64,000 nt of DNA from Algoriphagus sp. TR-M9 (GTDB lineage: Bacteria; Bacteroidota; Bacteroidia; Cytophagales; Cyclobacteriaceae): NCBI RefSeq assembly GCF_027594545.1, contig NZ_CP115160.1, positions 2,861,001-2,925,000 of the forward strand, in the 5' to 3' direction. The position numbers and the translations under genes are program-made. Positions 36,901-42,724 of this stretch are shown here, in pieces (within the stretch, counting starts at the first letter, position 1; every line of letters begins with the position of its first letter). The notes under the pieces were generated by a model that ran no database searches, was not told where the DNA came from, and saw only the letters and a list, made by a program, of their open reading frames with translations.

Positions 36901-38566
36901 CATCGGTGAAGGTAAAACTTACATTGGATGAATTGGAAGGAAGAATCGGATCCTGATTAATCTGTACAGAATAACCCGATGGGGGACCAAAATCTTCATC
37001 CTGAATCGTAATGGTCAACTGATTCGGGGTGCCTTTAATTGCATTGGTAGGGGGCTCCATATCTATGATTATCGTCTCATCTCCTTCTTCTATTTCATCA
37101 AATAGTGACGTAACCCGGATACTGTCCATAAGTGCTCCTGCAGGGATGTCAATTCTCGTTCCCGTTACAACATAATCAGTACCTCCACCTGTGGCTGTTC
37201 CAGAAAAAGTGAGCGGAACTGAAACATTAGCCCCTGCCACAGCATCCAATTTCGCTCTTACATAGGCTTGACCACCACTTTCATCTGTAATTGGGTTAAA
37301 AACCCCTAATACCTCTAAAGTTGCTGTGGGCGGGGAATCATCTTCAATAATTGTATAAGTCACCTGTTGAACACCATCCTCAATCCCATTGCTTACCGAG
37401 GAAATATCTATCACCACTGTTTCATTTCCTTCGTAGAGGGCATCTGGAACATTTAAAATATTCATAGTGCCTGAGGTATTCCCAGATGGAATACTAATGC
37501 TAGTACTTGAAACAGAATAGTCTACTATACCTACAGCTGAACCAGAAAAGGATAAATTCACTGTAGTATTTGCTCCATAAGCGTTTGATAAAGTGGCAGT
37601 AACCACATTGGGGGTCGTTTCTGATTCCTGCCTTGAAGTTGGACTTACTCCAAGGGTTACTGTCGGAACTGGGGTGACATTAAGAGTCGCGATATAATTG
37701 CCACTACTGTTCACTGTCCCGTCATTCACTTCAAATTGAAATGAGGTATCGGTAGATCCATTTTGAATGTATTGGAGATTTCCGGCATCCAGATTCGCTT
37801 TACTTACCTGTGTCCCAACTCCCACGGCTTCACCAGGATTGAATGAATCACTGTTATTGGCATCTAGGTAAAGCGTGCCTGCTCCCGGAACAGATTCGAT
37901 CAGGATATGGCTGAGTGGATTCCCATCACCGTCGGAATATCCAAAATTAGCAGTTGAAAAAGTATGGGTAAGATTTTCGAATGGCCCATTTGCAGCTGTA
38001 AAGCTGGCTGCGGTGGGTGGGGAATTGGCACTTATAATAACCCCCGAAAAATTATCAACTAGGACAGCTTCGAAATTTCCTGCGGTAATTTCGATTAAGT
38101 CTACCGTAATTCCAGAGCTCCCATTAAAGGTCAATGTCCCAATATCCCCGAAGTTCATCGTTTGAGATGCAACTAATCCCCCACTTAATTTTCCTGTTAC
38201 TTTAACATTGTGATAGCTATTAAACCCACCAATATTATCTATATCTATACTTTTAAATATAAAAGGGCTACCATCATTTCTCCGAATCGTAACTCGTTCT
38301 AAATTAGTATCAGTAATACCTCCAGACAGAATATTTAAATTACCTCCACTTTCATTATGAGCAAAATCACCTCCATCCCCATCCGGGGTAAACAAGTAAT
38401 CTATTTGAACACCATTATAAGTTCTACTAAAACTAGTGACAAAATCAGGGCCTGATTGATTAAAAGTCTCTGTAAAAGCCTGTCCAAAAGTAAATTGAAA
38501 AGTAAAAAAGAAAATCAAAATGGTCGGAACCCATTTTAAATTGATAAAACAGTAAAGGTTTTTCAT
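27905..38566 (-). CDS. Giant T9SS cargo surface protein with Calx-beta, MBG, YDG and gliding-motility C-terminal domains
   Basis: 3553 residues. Signal peptide 1-28 (ending TFGQ). N-terminal half (to about 1700): cadherin/VCBS-like segments, several Calx-beta domains (for example VSEGNSGSSNLTFTVSLSQ and DGTATAGSDYI), and bacterial Ig-like domains (SPADNATDVSLNSDFVITF). Residues about 1710-3185: 15 MBG-type repeats (YGDADPVFTY core) and 4 YDG-type repeats (FTYDGTEKSL). Then four Asp-rich calcium-type repeats (DSDGDGVPDGVEELQGTDP, about 3190-3275). The C-terminus, from IPNTFTPNGDGVNDAWG to the end, is the type-B T9SS sorting domain. It should be secreted and held on the cell surface as an adhesin or structural filament. 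Confidence 0.93.
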   Translation of the reverse strand: MKNLYCFINLKWVPTILIFFFTFQFTFGQAFTETFNQSGPDFVTSFSRTYNGVQIDYLFTPDGDGGDFAHNESGGNLNILSGGITDTNLERVTIRRNDGSPFIFKSIDIDNIGGFNSYHNVKVTGKLSGGLVASQTMNFGDIGTLTFNGSSGITVDLIEITAGNFEAVLVDNFSGVIISANSPPTAASFTAANGPFENLTHTFSTANFGYSDGDGNPLSHILIESVPGAGTLYLDANNSDSFNPGEAVGVGTQVSKANLDAGNLQYIQNGSTDTSFQFEVNDGTVNSSGNYIATLNVTPVPTVTLGVSPTSRQESETTPNVVTATLSNAYGANTTVNLSFSGSAVGIVDYSVSSTSISIPSGNTSGTMNILNVPDALYEGNETVVIDISSVSNGIEDGVQQVTYTIIEDDSPPTATLEVLGVFNPITDESGGQAYVRAKLDAVAGANVSVPLTFSGTATGGGTDYVVTGTRIDIPAGALMDSIRVTSLFDEIEEGDETIIIDMEPPTNAIKGTPNQLTITIQDEDFGPPSGYSVQINQDPILPSNSSNVSFTFTDAEKRSTYNYLFTSSAGGSNVSGSGTISSPDQTVSNVDLSGMADGDITLSVDLTDTLSNTGPTVQYSVRKLASEPPFFTGLPTDISVAEGIASKIDLSGATFGDPDAAVDDLLTITIVALGGTISFNPGVDVYFGHPFPGSWTITGTISNLNSFLSDPSSIKFTSYPGVIGDNAGSIGLAGNDGTVGASFGTINIDVREIPSVTSVSVPANGIYSATQNLNFSVNYSEAVTVSGVPSFEVTVGSTVYDAEYVSGSGSSALLFRYTVQPGDLDTDGISVGGIVSLNGGSIQNSFAVDAELDLNSVGSTAAVLVEAIAPLVTRIERQNPTSNPTNADAVTFRITFSEDVSGVDSGDFSLTGPTGASIGVSGSGFVYDVTVSGGNMASLNELVSLNFAAGQNITDMVGNALVNTAPTETNENEYTLDNNAPAITALSPADNATDVSLNSDFVITFNEDVVANTGNLTVHRVSDDAVVRTFDVTNTALVSISGGVVTFTNTSDLALGTEYYIMLNNGAFQDEAGNAFGGIPNSSVWSFTTSVQTQISIDDPTVSEGNSGSSNLTFTVSLSQPAPVGGATVDFATSDGTATAGSDYIASSGTLSFAVGESNKTVDISITGDEVLEPDETLTLTLSNPTGTNVSITDASGIGTILNDDAAAVTIADVSVIESDGNAIISAVLDHAVQGGFTVDVSSADGTATVADNDYSPIAGQTLTFTGSAGEVQTFQVPITDDSKVEIDETVSLTMNNLSGTSLVIDIIDAATLTISNDDQASVTIADVSGKEDDGAITVTLTLDNAVDGGFDVNVSTADGTATTSDSDYTAVTAQTLTFAGTSGETQTFIVTPTVDAIPESDETVIISMSNLLPTSVAGGDIDISDGATLTILNDDINAPSTPDLVSSSDSGISDSDDLTNDRTPTLRGTADPNITIEIFSSVEGSLGETTSTNSGEWEFTPTSELSPIPGLTAVSHDFTARSKDVSGNFSDSDPLSVVIDSKAPAPVVIGSLTIQLDNNGNAPSISPSDLLASPISDDYSASGDIQLTLDVNSFDCTDVGPNTVRLIATDEAGNSDYAETSVIVEDNIPPTIQAKSSITLNVDAFGTVSLTPSMIEEGSTDACGIQTQLLSQTLFDRTDEGVNNITYTVTDVNGNPAQLNVAVTIVVVPNVLNIVTDPGQSKVYGDADPVFTYSATGFEAGDDETILTGALARAVGENVGTYAINQGTLDAGPNYTINFTPSDFEVTPATLDVTADAGQTKVYGDADPVFTYQVSGYQNGDDSGILSGALARDSGENVGTYAIQPGTIGAGGNYTINFTSADFEITPATLSIAADAGQSKIYGDADPVFTYTVIGLENGDSEAAVVTGSLIRVAGENVGTYAIQPGTIAAGGNYTINFTSADFEITPATLSITANAGQSKVYGDADPVFTYQISGLKNGDTENVLTGELQRAIGENIGTYPINQGTLTAGLNYTINYTGADFTIGEKILTISVDAGQNKVYGDADPVFTYSATGFEAGDDETILTGALSRAAGENVGTYAINQGTLDAGPNYTINFTPADFEITPATLDVTADAGQTKVYGDADPVFTYQVSGYQNGDDSGILSGALARDAGENVGTYSINLGPLNAGPNYTINFTSADFEITPATLSIAADAGQSKVYGDADPVFTYTVIGLENGDSEAAVVTGSLIRVAGENVGTYAIQPGTIAAGGNYTINFTSADFEITSATLSITANAGQSKVYGDADPVFTYQISGLKNGDTENVLTGELQRAIGENIGTYPINQGTLTAGLNYTINYTGADFTIGEKILTISVDAGQNKVYGDADPVFTYSATGFEAGDDETILTGALARAVGENVGTYAINQGTLDAGPNYTINFTPADFEVTPATLDVTADAGQTKVYGDADPVFTYQVNGYQNGDDSGILSGDLARDAGENVGTYSINLGPLNAGPNYTINFTSADFEITPATLSITADAGQSKVYGDADPVFTYTVIGLENGDSEAAVVTGSLIRVAGENVGTYAIQPGTIAAGGNYTINFTSADFEITPATLSITADAGQSKVYGDADPVFTYQVSGYQNGDDVSILSGALARAAGEDVGSYAINVGTLDAGANYTVNFNGAEFSITPRTLNITANPDQAKVYGSADPVYDYTASNFGNGDNTSILSGALSRVPGENVGMYAITLGTLDAGANYTINFTSADFEIAEKVLNVTADPGQGKVFGTSDPILTYQVNGFENGDDAGILTGSLVRAAGENVGSYAISLGTLDAGSNYAINYSGANFAISKATITGLTFTDETFTYDGTEKSLMISGTLPAGTSVTYTNNGRTEVGTQEVTATITGSNYNTLVLTADLTITPAEIVGITFTDESFTYDGTEKSLMISGTLPAGTSVTYTNNGRTEVGTQEVTATITGSNYNTLVLTADLSITPAEIVGITFTDETFTYDGTEKSLMISGTLPAGTSVTYTNNGRTEVGTQEVTATITGSNYNTLVLTADLTITPAEIVGITFTDETFTYDGTEKSLMISGTLPAGTSVTYTNNGRTEVGTQEVTATISGDNITEVVLTADLSITPASLTVVADEGQSKEFGMTDPVFTYSASGFQATDSELILTGALSREAGEEVGSYFITLGSLNAGGNYTIDFTGADFMIVESEDVDSDGDGVPDGVEELQGTDPTDASDYQDTDEDAVPDYVEIEQGTHPEDSGDYLDSDNDQVPDYVEEQQGTDLNDEEDFLDVDEDGIPDYVNERSITEFVPQSLEVLWGTTTEELKLPTEVVVITAQGVFINVPVDWWDLSGYDAMTAGTTAYQGQAELPAGLFNPDELQPVLEITVLAKPEPEDVLLSENSFTAIPDQYFQEIGAFTVIDPAGTEHQLSLPEGVADNDYFEVIDGILFWSSADEASGRTEFTVHLRVEDQAGNVLEKDFAITRSRTPLEQLEIPNTFTPNGDGVNDAWGVSALRYYSGVRISVMDIGGERLFYTEDADMMWDGTYNGKQMPVGSYLYIIEVGETGEIQRGMLNLLRE
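29020..33437 (-). repeat. Near-identical DNA repeats coding the MBG and YDG arrays
   Basis: Fourteen MBG units of about 238 bp occupy 30107-33437, and a fifteenth lies at 29020-29254. Four YDG units with a strict 213-bp period fill 29255-30106. Every four MBG units form a supermodule, present as 32479-33437, 31528-32478 and 30577-31527. The same 60-base stretch recurs 951 bp apart (at 31501 and 32452), with few differences. This indicates recent duplication or gene conversion, and assembly collapse is possible. Confidence 0.85.
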
Positions 38567-38704
38567 CGGAACTCAGGTAAAAGGGAAATAATCTAATAAA
38601 TGACAACTCTGGCTAAAATGAAATCTAGCTAGCTCATTCTTACTATTGCCCCCTAGATCAGAAGGTCAATACCAAGAATAAAGCTAGCTTGATCAAGTAA
38701 ATAC

Positions 38705-39271
38705 TTAATTTCTGGAAGGGAAAATTCCATTTAATGCGATCACATAATTCATGGCAATGAATGGTTCCATATTGTTAAAAGGAATACTTCCTCCGGTGTT
38801 GCCTGTAGATAAAACATTGCCTCCGGCGGTATTCAAAGTAACATCAGGAGTTTGATTGTTATAAATAGCTGCAGGTCTGCCACTTGCTACAGGGGAAGCT
38901 AAGGTAGTTGCACCATTTGTGCCAGGCACTTGCTCTGTAGCATTTTGGCTACTTGCATTTACAGGAGATGGAGCAACGGAATGGTTATGCGAAGGAATGT
39001 TGGTGACATTCAGCGTGGTAGTTTCAGCTCCACCTTTTGCGCCTTGGGCACGCAAAGAAAGTCCCGGCCCATGGCCCATCCCAATTGGGGCTCTTCCTCT
39101 CAGATCAGGTAATGCAAAAGTAGTCCTTCCATCTCCCCCATAAGTAGTTCCCAAAAGCGAAAACAAGGCAGTGTAAGACGAAATGGGTAAAATACTGCCA
39201 TCACAAAGTGCCCAGCCTCTTGGTGCGAAGTTAAAACCCACCATCATAATTTGTCCTAGAAAAGGTTCCAT
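38705..39271 (-). CDS. Phage-tail-collar (microcystin-dependent-protein-like) protein
   Basis: 188 residues. It opens with PFLGQIMMVGFNFAPRGWA followed by CDGSILPISSYTALFSLLG, the phage tail collar domain (first about 60 residues), then GDGRTTFALPDLRGRAPIGMG. A central GHNH-like IPSHNHSV and a C-terminal FNNMEPFIAMNYVIAL are typical of the MdpB-like proteins found on bacterial chromosomes. It lies 138 bp before the giant surface protein gene, in the same direction, so it may belong to the same surface locus. Its role in cells is unknown; there are no other phage genes nearby. Confidence 0.88.
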   Translation of the reverse strand: MEPFLGQIMMVGFNFAPRGWALCDGSILPISSYTALFSLLGTTYGGDGRTTFALPDLRGRAPIGMGHGPGLSLRAQGAKGGAETTTLNVTNIPSHNHSVAPSPVNASSQNATEQVPGTNGATTLASPVASGRPAAIYNNQTPDVTLNTAGGNVLSTGNTGGSIPFNNMEPFIAMNYVIALNGIFPSRN

Positions 39272-39370
39272 AAATAAAGAATTTAGTTTAAAATAATTAT
39301 ATAAAATTGAAAATTAACTTCTACAAAATCCATACGTGTAAACACGTATTTTTCAGGACAGAACCACTAT

Positions 39371-39769
39371 TCACCCTAGATAAAAACCTATAAAACAACC
39401 ATTTACACACCCTGGGGTAGGTTCATCCTGATCAAAAGACCCGCTGACATGCAATACACGCTCTCTTTGCACCATGATCCAGGAGACCTCATTTTCACTC
39501 TCCCGCCCTGATAAACTGATGCGAAGATAACCTTTGCCTTTATTTTCACTAATCGCACATTCAAACTCAAACGCTAACTAGACTAATGTCAACAGGGAGT
39601 TCACCTGCCAAGATTTACTCGCTAAAAGGGACTAGTTCAAGCCGGAATCCTCGTTGACCCCTACTTCAAAAAGTCTTACAGCGGAATTCCTACATAAATC
39701 ACTGCAATCGTAATCCTCCTCGGTTAAAATCAATAAATAAGCGCTCCTATCCAGTAAACAATAATCCAT
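39371..39769 (-). pseudogene. Possible decayed gene with two in-frame TAG codons
   Basis: The 833-bp stretch 39272-40104 looks empty, but on the minus strand a frame starting ATG at 39769 runs 133 codons to TGA at 39371-39373 with only two stops, both TAG (39632-39634 and 39578-39580). The pieces read MDYCLLDRSAYLLILTEEDY, then after the second stop FECAISENKGKGYLRISLSG and VSWIMVQRERVLHVSGSFDQ, a plausible protein composition. I recognise no family. It may be a former gene upstream of the tail-collar gene, or a chance frame. Confidence 0.3.
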
Positions 39770-40016
39770 CGATTATATCGGTAATATTGAAAAATAAACC
39801 CGCAAACGCAATCAAATCAAAATTATTATACAATCCCTCTATTTATTCAAATCAGCTCTAAAAGCAAAAAGACAAAGTATAATTATACTTATAAATAATA
39901 CAAAATGAGTTTTAAATACATTAAACCTAATTTCAACATTTAATTTACTGAAAAATGCATCTACATTTTCAAATTATCTAGCACAACCAACCGGAATCCT
40001 GCAACAAAAAAAGACC

Positions 40017-40041
40017 CAATCCCTCACGTTGTTTGGGATTG
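40017..40041 (-). terminator. Hairpin resembling a minus-strand terminator
   Basis: CAATCCC (40017-40023) and GGGATTG (40035-40041) form a 7-bp stem, and a run of seven A (40006-40012) on the plus strand gives a U-tract on minus-strand RNA. It lies 63 bp upstream of the plus-strand gene at 40105. No minus-strand gene that needs it is visible between here and 40572; it may stop antisense transcription. Confidence 0.35.
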
Positions 40042-40104
40042 ACTTAAAGTTTTAAAGTAGATTGCTTAGTTTCATTGCTGAATAAACCTCCTTATTGAAC
40101 CCTT

Positions 40105-40569
40105 ATGGATTACACCCAAACAATACTTGATTTCTTGAAAGAAATAGGAATACCCACAGAGGAAGTACTTTTGGACTCCACAACCTTCCTGCCTGGAGTG
40201 CAGATCAAGCAGGGCAAACTGCACTATGATCCAACTAAGCTGGAATTCCCCGGCGATTTAATTCATGAGGCTGGCCATATTGCCCTGATGACACAGGAGG
40301 AAAGGAAAACCATAATCGGAAATGTCAAAGAATACCGAAATCCTGCTCAGGACGATGAAATGGGAGTGCTTGCCTGGTCCTATGCTGCCATAAAACACCT
40401 GGGCATTCCAGGTGAGCTGCTCTTTCATGAAGGAGGCTATCACGGACAGGCCCAAGCGCTTTTGCGTGGATTTGAGTCCGGACAAATCCTGGGGCTTCCG
40501 CTTCTGGTATGGATGGAGTTAACAGATTATGATACTTACCCAGAAATGAGGAAATGGATCAGAGAATAA
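40105..40569 (+). CDS. Putative zinc-metallopeptidase-like protein (HEAGH motif), function unknown
   Basis: 154 residues, no signal peptide. LIHEAGHIA contains His54, Glu55 and His58, the HExxH layout of zincin metallopeptidases, with a possible third ligand in the later FHEGGYHGQAQAL (near 112-124). The N-terminal half looks like a small alpha/beta region, and the C-terminus is helical. I do not recognise a named family. It converges with a 2OG-dioxygenase gene with a gap of only 2 bp between stop codons. Confidence 0.7.
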   Translation: MDYTQTILDFLKEIGIPTEEVLLDSTTFLPGVQIKQGKLHYDPTKLEFPGDLIHEAGHIALMTQEERKTIIGNVKEYRNPAQDDEMGVLAWSYAAIKHLGIPGELLFHEGGYHGQAQALLRGFESGQILGLPLLVWMELTDYDTYPEMRKWIRE

Positions 40570-40571
40570 CT

Positions 40572-41138
40572 TCAGGCTTGTAAAATCAGGTTTCTCAGCC
40601 AGTCGTTGAGTACTAGGTCTATGACCAAGTGGACTCTTGGAAACTCACTTTTATTGCTCACCCGATGTGGCTTGGATAGTTTTAAGTACCAGCACTCCCC
40701 AGCTTGCATCAGTACACGTTTTTGATCCAGAAAAAAATACACTTCAGTATTGGTCAGAACCGGCACATGTATTCTAACCGAATCCTCATCCAAATCATAA
40801 TCCTGATGTTCCTTGATTTCTGATAGGGGGCCCAGCCTCATCATCCTTACCGATTGGTACTTGGTTTCAAATCTCTCCAGCAACCCCTTGATGTAAGGAA
40901 CTTTGTCCAAAAATAAAGTGGGCACAAAACAGCCATCACCGGGAACGGCAGAGGCCATGAGCACCGGGTGAACTCTACCTTTTTGGGCGGTAAGAGGCAA
41001 AACAGCCCAATCTCCATCATAATTTTGACTTACGAAATGGTCCACCCAATATTCCTGCTCCAAAGTAGCCAAGGAAGCTGCTAACTGTTCCCCGTCAAAA
41101 TGGAAAGGAAGTTTTACTCGATCTCGAAATGAGTTCAT
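40572..41138 (-). CDS. Aspartyl/asparaginyl beta-hydroxylase family Fe(II)/2-oxoglutarate dioxygenase
   Basis: 188 residues. The family core is clear: EIKEHQDYD (His111, Asp113), VRIHVPVLTN with the conserved Arg, VLMQAGECWYL, PHRVSNKS (His158) and RVHLVIDLVL with Arg168 to hold 2-oxoglutarate. The HxD...H facial triad is therefore complete. Bacterial members hydroxylate amino acid side chains or free metabolites; the substrate is not known. A TATGTTTG box (41189-41196, minus strand) upstream is a candidate promoter. Confidence 0.88.
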   Translation of the reverse strand: MNSFRDRVKLPFHFDGEQLAASLATLEQEYWVDHFVSQNYDGDWAVLPLTAQKGRVHPVLMASAVPGDGCFVPTLFLDKVPYIKGLLERFETKYQSVRMMRLGPLSEIKEHQDYDLDEDSVRIHVPVLTNTEVYFFLDQKRVLMQAGECWYLKLSKPHRVSNKSEFPRVHLVIDLVLNDWLRNLILQA

Positions 41139-41239
41139 AGGTTTTGTCCCTTTACTAGTCTAGCTGGCATCAGCCATGCTATTCCCCCCAAACATATACC
41201 AAAATTAGGTTTTCATACGCCCTATTCATCTAGAAAAGC

Positions 41240-41247
41240 TACTTTTG
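41240..41247 (+). promoter_or_regulatory. Candidate -7 box (TACTTTTG) for the pentapeptide protein gene
   Basis: TACTTTTG exactly matches TAnnTTTG and overlaps a possible TTG start at 41245. The ATG at 41269 lies 21 bp downstream, which favours that ATG as the real start. Confidence 0.4.
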
Positions 41248-41268
41248 TGTAGCTTACCAATCCAACTG

Positions 41269-41835
41269 ATGAATTACCATTCCGACCAAGTTTACCAGAA
41301 TATAGATTTTTCCGAGTCAGTATCTCACCCCTCCGAATACGAAAACTGCAGCTTTGAGAGATGTAACTTTCAAGGCTTGAACATTTCCCATAGCATATTT
41401 GATAATTGCACCTTCACAGCCTGTGACTTTAGCAATGCCAAGGTATCCCAAGTAGCTTTCAGACAGGTGCGTTTTGATAACTGCAAGATTCTTGGGGTGC
41501 ATTTTCATGCATGCAACCCTTTCTTGCTGGAGTTTTCCTTTCAAAACTGCCAAATGGACTACTGTAGCTTTTACAATCTCAAGCTCAAAAAATCCACCTT
41601 CACTCAATGTAGGTTGACAGAAGTGGATTTCACCGAAGCTGAATTAACTGCCTCTGATTTTCGCGGATCGGACCTTAGTGGATGTACTTTCGACAGGAGC
41701 AATTTAGAAAAGGCAGATTTCCGAAACACCCAGCATTTGCAACTTGACCCAGAGCTCAATCGCATCAGGGGAGCAAGGTTTGATTTGGATAGTTTACCAG
41801 GCTTGCTGGGCAAATACCGGATCAAAATAGGTTAA
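41269..41835 (+). CDS. Pentapeptide-repeat protein
   Basis: 188 residues from ATG 41269, preferred over a TTG eight codons upstream that overlaps a promoter-like box. The sequence is a run of A(D/N)LXX-type fivefold repeats: CSFERCNFQGLNISHSIFDN, CTFTACDFSNAKVSQ, and further LTEVDFTEAELTASDFRGSD, ending RFDLDSLPGLLGKYRIKIG. This predicts a right-handed quadrilateral beta helix. Relatives of the Qnr/MfpA type bind DNA gyrase, but many have no known role. It converges with the Nudix-regulator gene, 10 bp apart. Confidence 0.88.
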   Translation: MNYHSDQVYQNIDFSESVSHPSEYENCSFERCNFQGLNISHSIFDNCTFTACDFSNAKVSQVAFRQVRFDNCKILGVHFHACNPFLLEFSFQNCQMDYCSFYNLKLKKSTFTQCRLTEVDFTEAELTASDFRGSDLSGCTFDRSNLEKADFRNTQHLQLDPELNRIRGARFDLDSLPGLLGKYRIKIG

Positions 41836-41845
41836 ATGGAGGTGG

Positions 41846-42550
41846 TCAGCTTATCATCTTGAAGCTATACAGATACGGTGCTTTGTGGGACCCTCCAGAG
41901 TACAGTTTATCGTGACGCTCTAGAATATCCAAAGCAAGCATTTTCCGCTGGAAATTGGCCCGGTTTAGCTTTTCTCCCAAAATAGCTTCGTAGAGTTGCT
42001 GTAAATCTTTCATGGTAAACTTCTCCGGCAGTAGATTCATACTGAGGAGCTTTTGGTCCAGATGAGTGCGCAGATGCTCCAGGGCTTTGGACACGATATC
42101 ATTATGATCCATCATCAGCTCAGGCAAGCTATCATAATCATACCAATCAATGGAGTCAGACAGCTCATCAGGGGTTGGGGTTACATTTTCATAATTGATC
42201 AAGGCGTAATACCCAACAGTGATAAATCGACCCAGCAGCCAGTGATCTGAAGTAACTTCCTCCCCTTGCTCCTCCATGATCCTACGCATGACTTGCGGGC
42301 TATACCTATCCATGGAGCCAAAGGTGTGAAACTGCTCCAGGTAGATCTCCTCCAACCCTGTACGCTCCATCAGTCCTCGCTTGACTGCATCATCCAGGTT
42401 TTCGTCTTTTTTGATAAAACCGCCCGGCAAAGCATGGGTTTTCAGGTTATGATATTCTAGCACGAGAATCTTCAATTTTTCTCCTGAGAAACCAAAAATC
42501 ACAGAGTCATACGATAAATTTGGGATATATTCTGTAGCCAAAGGGGTCAT
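41846..42550 (-). CDS. Nudix-fold transcriptional regulator (NrtR/AraR-like) with degenerate Nudix box
   Basis: 234 residues. The N-terminal Nudix-type domain (about 10-140) has the start of the box intact (LPGGFIKKDE, Gly44 and Glu50), but the catalytic REUXEE is RGLMER: Gly59 replaces the first Glu and Arg63 the last. Hydrolysis is thus unlikely. A C-terminal winged helix (about 165-234; KFTMKDLQQLYEAILGEKLN, NFQRKMLALDILERH) is the DNA-binding part seen in NrtR and AraR. Bacteroidota use this family to sense sugars or NAD metabolites. The regulated genes cannot be told from the context. Confidence 0.85.
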   Translation of the reverse strand: MTPLATEYIPNLSYDSVIFGFSGEKLKILVLEYHNLKTHALPGGFIKKDENLDDAVKRGLMERTGLEEIYLEQFHTFGSMDRYSPQVMRRIMEEQGEEVTSDHWLLGRFITVGYYALINYENVTPTPDELSDSIDWYDYDSLPELMMDHNDIVSKALEHLRTHLDQKLLSMNLLPEKFTMKDLQQLYEAILGEKLNRANFQRKMLALDILERHDKLYSGGSHKAPYLYSFKMIS

Positions 42551-42724
42551 ATTTTAAACTTGTGGAGCAAATAGCAACAACTGACGTTTCCCCAAAAATA
42601 AGCATTAACTATTGTTTCACAGCGATACAATAAATTCTATTTTTTGAAAACTTCACTATTTATCAGCTACAGCACTACCCCTCCTCAGTAAACACTATGA
42701 CAAATGAGCAAAAAATAGCCTCTC

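Noticed and set aside
38705..39271. Prophage, suggested by the tail-collar protein
   Set aside because: No other phage genes (capsid, terminase, integrase) are nearby; the neighbours are a T9SS cargo and PorP/SprF, and chromosomal tail-collar proteins are common.
39270..39370. TAG codons inside frames at 1408 and 39578-39634 as evidence of recoding of TAG
   Set aside because: Ordinary genes in the window, such as the GH95 gene, end in TAG, so TAG is a stop codon here and decay is the simpler explanation.
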